A DNA stretch of 9,563 nt from positions 1 to 9,563 of the forward strand of contig JACMOJ010000313.1 in NCBI GenBank assembly GCA_014378085.1, in the 5' to 3' direction. Source of the stretch: Burkholderiales bacterium. Its GTDB lineage: Bacteria; Pseudomonadota; Gammaproteobacteria; Burkholderiales; Usitatibacteraceae. Positions 7,573-9,563 of this stretch are shown here, one piece after another (the stretch's first letter is position 1; each line of letters begins with the position of its first letter). The position numbers and the translations under genes were made by a program. The notes beneath the pieces are model-generated. The model had not been told where the DNA came from and ran no database searches. It worked only from the letters and a program-made list of their open reading frames with translations.

Positions 7573-7702
7573 GAAGCCACGACCATCGCCATGCACACTG
7601 CTTGGCGCATTAGTTTGCGTTAAGAATTGTTTCAGTATGCGCAAGGTGAGGTCACTTGGTTTACTTAGTTTACTTCCGCGGCCGACTTAGACGCAGCGGC
7701 GA

Positions 7703-7741
7703 GTTGAACATGCAATTGCTCATCGCCATTGTCTGTTCAAC
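7703..7741. other. Inverted repeat downstream of gap
   Basis: GTTGAACA (7703-7710) and TGTTCAAC (7734-7741) are perfect 8-base inverted arms around a 23-base loop. CAAT and ATTG inside the loop can extend the pairing after a two-by-two internal loop. It lies about 70 bases after the gap stop on the minus strand and has no T-run, so it is not a classical terminator. It could be an mRNA structure or an operator-like site ahead of the lipoprotein gene. Apart from this, the gap-lipoprotein spacer shows nothing I can name. Confidence 0.35.
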
Positions 7742-7810
7742 CTCGAGCGCACACTCAACGTTCACTTGGTTCATCCTAGTCTTTGCCGCATGAATATGGC
7801 GCATGCATGG

Positions 7811-8836
7811 CTACTTTGCAGTCATTAACGCGACTGTAGTATCCAGCATGCGGTTGCTAAATCCCCACTCATTGTCGTACCAGCTGGAGACTTTAACGAG
7901 ATTTCCAGACACTTTTGTCAGTGTTGAGTCAAAAGTGGAGGAGTGGCTATCGTGGTTGAAATCCACCGACACCAGTGGGGCGGTATTGTAGGCAAGGATG
8001 CCCTTCATTCCCGGCGACGCCGCGGCGTCTTTCATGATGGCGTTTACTTCATCAGTGGTCGTTTCGCGTTTCGCGACAAACGACAAATCGACCAACGATA
8101 CGTTGATGGTCGGTACACGGATGGCGTAACCATCCAGCTTGCCGTTTAGCTCTGGCAGCACTAGGCCAACCGCGGCGGCGGCCCCTGTTTTGGTGGGGAT
8201 CATCGACATCGTGGCAGAGCGCGCACGACGCAAATCTTCGTGCATGACGTCGGTCAATACTTGATCATTGGTATAGGAATGAACAGTGGTCATCAGGCCC
8301 GTCACCACACCGAGCTTATCGTTTAGCGGCTTTACCAACGGGGCCAAGCAGTTAGTTGTGCAAGATGCGTTAGAGATGACCGTCATCGCCGACGTCAACA
8401 CGCCGTGATTCACGCCGTACACCACGGTCGCATCCACATCTTTGCCGCCGGGTGCGGAAATGATGACTTTTTTTGCGCCACCCTTCAGGTGCGCGATCGC
8501 TTTTTCCTTGCTGGTAAAAAACCCGGTACATTCGAGCACCACGTCAACACCGAGCTCGCCCCAAGGAATCTGCGCGGGGTCACGCTGCGCGAAGACTTTG
8601 ATTTTGTCGCCGTTGACGATGAGGTACTCACCCTCGACGGCAACCGTGCCAGGAAATTTCCCGTGCGCGGTATCGTAACGCGTGAGGTGGGCATTCGTTT
8701 CGACCGGGCCTAGGTCATTAATCGCGACAATCTGAATGTCGTGTTTGTATTTGCCACCGAGGCCCGATTCGTAATGGGCGCGAAGGATGTTGCGGCCGAT
8801 ACGGCCATAACCGTTAATTGCGACTTTGATCGTCAT
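7811..8836 (-). CDS. gap: Glyceraldehyde-3-phosphate dehydrogenase, type I
   Basis: The 341-residue enzyme, a tetramer in this family, oxidises glyceraldehyde 3-phosphate to 1,3-bisphosphoglycerate with NAD in the cytoplasm. [10 protein letters not shown] (7-16) is the dinucleotide-binding loop. Asp41 in AINDL fits preference for NAD over [16 protein letters not shown] (155-166) carries the catalytic Cys159, and His186 in TVHSYT is its partner. [13 protein letters not shown] (203-215) and the [11 protein letters not shown] end (319-329) are also standard. The frame is open to 8887, but the ATG at 8836 gives the conserved [14 protein letters not shown] start, so the upstream 17 codons are not counted. 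GGAA lies about ten bases before it. It is the first gene of the minus-strand glycolytic run and is divergent from rdgB. The product feeds directly into Pgk, encoded two genes on. Confidence 0.96.
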   Translation of the reverse strand: MTIKVAINGYGRIGRNILRAHYESGLGGKYKHDIQIVAINDLGPVETNAHLTRYDTAHGKFPGTVAVEGEYLIVNGDKIKVFAQRDPAQIPWGELGVDVVLECTGFFTSKEKAIAHLKGGAKKVIISAPGGKDVDATVVYGVNHGVLTSAMTVISNASCTTNCLAPLVKPLNDKLGVVTGLMTTVHSYTNDQVLTDVMHEDLRRARSATMSMIPTKTGAAAAVGLVLPELNGKLDGYAIRVPTINVSLVDLSFVAKRETTTDEVNAIMKDAAASPGMKGILAYNTAPLVSVDFNHDSHSSTFDSTLTKVSGNLVKVSSWYDNEWGFSNRMLDTTVALMTAK

Positions 8837-8887
8837 GATGGCGTTTTCCGAGAGTCTTTGCGGTGTGATGTGGCCCTGTGGTTGCAC

Positions 8888-8893
8888 ATTTTA
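8888..8893 (-). promoter_or_regulatory. Possible -10 element for gap
   Basis: TAAAAT on the minus strand (five of six consensus bases) lies 51 bases upstream of the gap ATG, in the only spacer from which gap could be transcribed. I find no good -35 hexamer at the right distance, so the promoter may be activator-dependent or the match may be chance. Confidence 0.3.
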
Positions 8894-8916
8894 GCGTAAG
8901 CCATCCGCAAGAGTAG

Positions 8917-8940
8917 CGGGCGCGCTTGGCGGAGCGCCCG
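8917..8940. other. GC-rich inverted repeat beside the 11-bp array
   Basis: CGGGCGC (8917-8923) and GCGCCCG (8934-8940) form a 7-bp GC stem with a ten-base loop. It lies between the putative gap -10 element and the start of the 11-bp repeats. There is no T-run on either strand, so it is unlikely to be an intrinsic terminator. Confidence 0.4.
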
Positions 8941-8941
8941 T

Positions 8942-9106
8942 CCACGCACCTACCGCGTACCTTCTACCCACTTTCCATGCACTTACCACGCACTTACCGC
9001 GTACCTTCTACGCACTTTCCGTGCACTTTCCGTGCACCTGCCGTGCACCTGCCGTGCACCTGCCGTGCACCTTCTACGCACTTTCCATGCACCTTCCACG
9101 TAAAAT
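8942..9106. repeat. 11-bp tandem repeat array, 15 units
   Basis: Fifteen consecutive 11-base units, with no insertion or deletion, fit the consensus CCRYGCACYTT. The best-conserved are the three identical CCGTGCACCTG units at 9030-9062. Most units carry GCAC or GTGCAC in the middle. The last unit (9096-9106) is degenerate and ends TAAAAT. A four-unit block starting CCGCGTACCTT occurs at 8953 and again at 8997, giving a local 44-bp higher-order period. The array fills nearly all of the divergent gap/rdgB spacer and ends six bases before the rdgB ATG. There are no spacers between units, so it is not a CRISPR array. Confidence 0.93.
9101..9106 (+). promoter_or_regulatory. Possible -10 element for rdgB at the array edge
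   Basis: TAAAAT lies in the last, degenerate 11-bp unit. Transcription starting seven bases after it would begin at or next to the rdgB ATG (9113) and give a leaderless mRNA. This would fit the absence of a Shine-Dalgarno sequence. No -35 match is visible in the repeats upstream. Confidence 0.25.
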
Positions 9107-9112
9107 CCTTGA

Positions 9113-9563
9113 ATGAAAAAAATTGTGATCGCTTCCAACAACGCGGGCAAATTGCGCGAATTCGCGGCGCTACTCGCGCCGTTTGCATTTGACGCCATTC
9201 CGCAGTCAACGCTTGGCATCGGCGAAGCGGAGGAACCCCACGCCACTTTTGTCGAGAATGCGCTGGCCAAAGCCCGCCACGCTTCGAAGGCCAGCGGTTT
9301 ACCTGCTCTGGCTGATGATTCTGGTCTGTGCGTGCCTGCACTCGGCGGCGCGCCGGGCGTCTGGTCTGCCCGGTATGCCAACCGCGATGCAGGTGAGCCT
9401 AAAAGTGATACGCGCAACAACGAAAAACTCGTTCAAGAAATGGCCGGCAAAAACGACAAGCGCGCTTTTTACTATTGCTCGCTGGTGTTGGTGATGCATG
9501 CCGACGATCCGCATCCACTCATTGCCGATGGTGAGTGTTGGGGCGAAATAGTCGCCCCACCGC
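9113..9563 (+). CDS. rdgB: RdgB/HAM1-family ITP/XTP pyrophosphatase, 5' part (runs off window)
   Basis: The first 150 residues are present and the frame is open to the window end; the family is usually about 200 residues. The enzyme hydrolyses dITP, ITP and XTP to monophosphates and pyrophosphate, keeping deaminated purines out of DNA and RNA. IVIASNNAGKLREF (4-17) is the N-terminal nucleotide-binding motif with Asn9, Asn10 and Lys13. EEPHATFVENALAKA (40-54) contains Glu41. LADDSGLCVPALGGAPG (66-82) holds Asp68 and Asp69, which match the catalytic metal-binding numbering I recall for E. coli RdgB. WSARYA (84-89) follows. The ATG at 9113 gives the standard MKKIVIASNN start. No Shine-Dalgarno sequence precedes it, and the 11-bp repeat array ends six bases upstream. 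It is divergent from gap. Confidence 0.94.
   Translation, partial: MKKIVIASNNAGKLREFAALLAPFAFDAIPQSTLGIGEAEEPHATFVENALAKARHASKASGLPALADDSGLCVPALGGAPGVWSARYANRDAGEPKSDTRNNEKLVQEMAGKNDKRAFYYCSLVLVMHADDPHPLIADGECWGEIVAPP

Noticed and set aside
7652..7771. 10-base direct repeat TCACTTGGTT (7652-7661 and 7762-7771) as attachment sites of an element
   Set aside because: The repeat is too short, the 100 bases between hold no integrase or transposase, and it may be chance.
8942..9106. CRISPR array
   Set aside because: The units are only 11 bases long and directly contiguous, with no unique spacers, and there is no cas gene nearby.
8926..9192. Plus-strand frame of 88 codons rich in HLPRT/HFPCTF-like repeats across the 11-bp array
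   Set aside because: Because 11 is not a multiple of three, any frame through the array gives an 11-residue periodic peptide. The frame also overlaps the start of rdgB in another phase and has no family features.
8983..9420. Minus-strand frame of 145 codons overlapping rdgB
   Set aside because: It is antisense to the strongly supported rdgB coding sequence and continues into the repeat array, so it is a shadow frame.

Overview
The window looks like chromosomal DNA of a betaproteobacterium, probably Burkholderiales or a relative. The FolE2, PurC, Fba, Pgk and GapA sequences all look betaproteobacterial, and the order gap - pgk - pyk - fba - purC is a recurring glycolysis/purine cluster in that class. 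No source name is given, so this assignment is inference from gene content and order. There are no rRNA or tRNA genes, insertion sequences, phage genes or CRISPR arrays that I can see.

Left end, plus strand: the 3' end of an AmtB-type ammonium transporter gene (1-462) ends in a near-perfect hairpin terminator (521-549). A stand-alone folE2 (672-1529) follows. It encodes the GTP cyclohydrolase that feeds folate synthesis without the zinc-dependent FolE fold. folE2 converges on purC, and the two share a bidirectional terminator (1571-1595) that overlaps the purC stop codon.

Centre, minus strand, read right to left: gap (8836-7811), a predicted small lipoprotein of unknown function (7572-7051), pgk (7033-5825), pyk (5618-4179), a GNAT acetyltransferase (4175-3669), class II fba (3570-2506) and purC (2469-1594). 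Gap, Pgk and Pyk run lower glycolysis from glyceraldehyde-3-phosphate to pyruvate, and Fba supplies or consumes triose phosphates. PurC uses ATP in de novo purine synthesis, and FolE2 and PurC link loosely through one-carbon metabolism. Spacing is tight at pyk/GNAT (3 nt), lipoprotein/pgk (17 nt) and fba/purC (36 nt), and loose at pgk/pyk (206 nt) and gap/lipoprotein.

Right end, plus strand: rdgB (9113 to the window end, truncated) encodes the ITP/XTP pyrophosphatase that cleans the nucleotide pool. It is divergent from gap.

The protein-coding content is ordinary housekeeping, and I do not see a new multi-gene system. What stands out is short tandem repeats with periods near one DNA helical turn, at three places: an in-frame 9-bp repeat near the folE2 start, 10-bp repeats in two opposed arrays between pgk and pyk, and a 15-unit 11-bp array filling the divergent gap/rdgB spacer. 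Two less expected genes, the lipoprotein and the acetyltransferase, also sit inside the glycolytic run.
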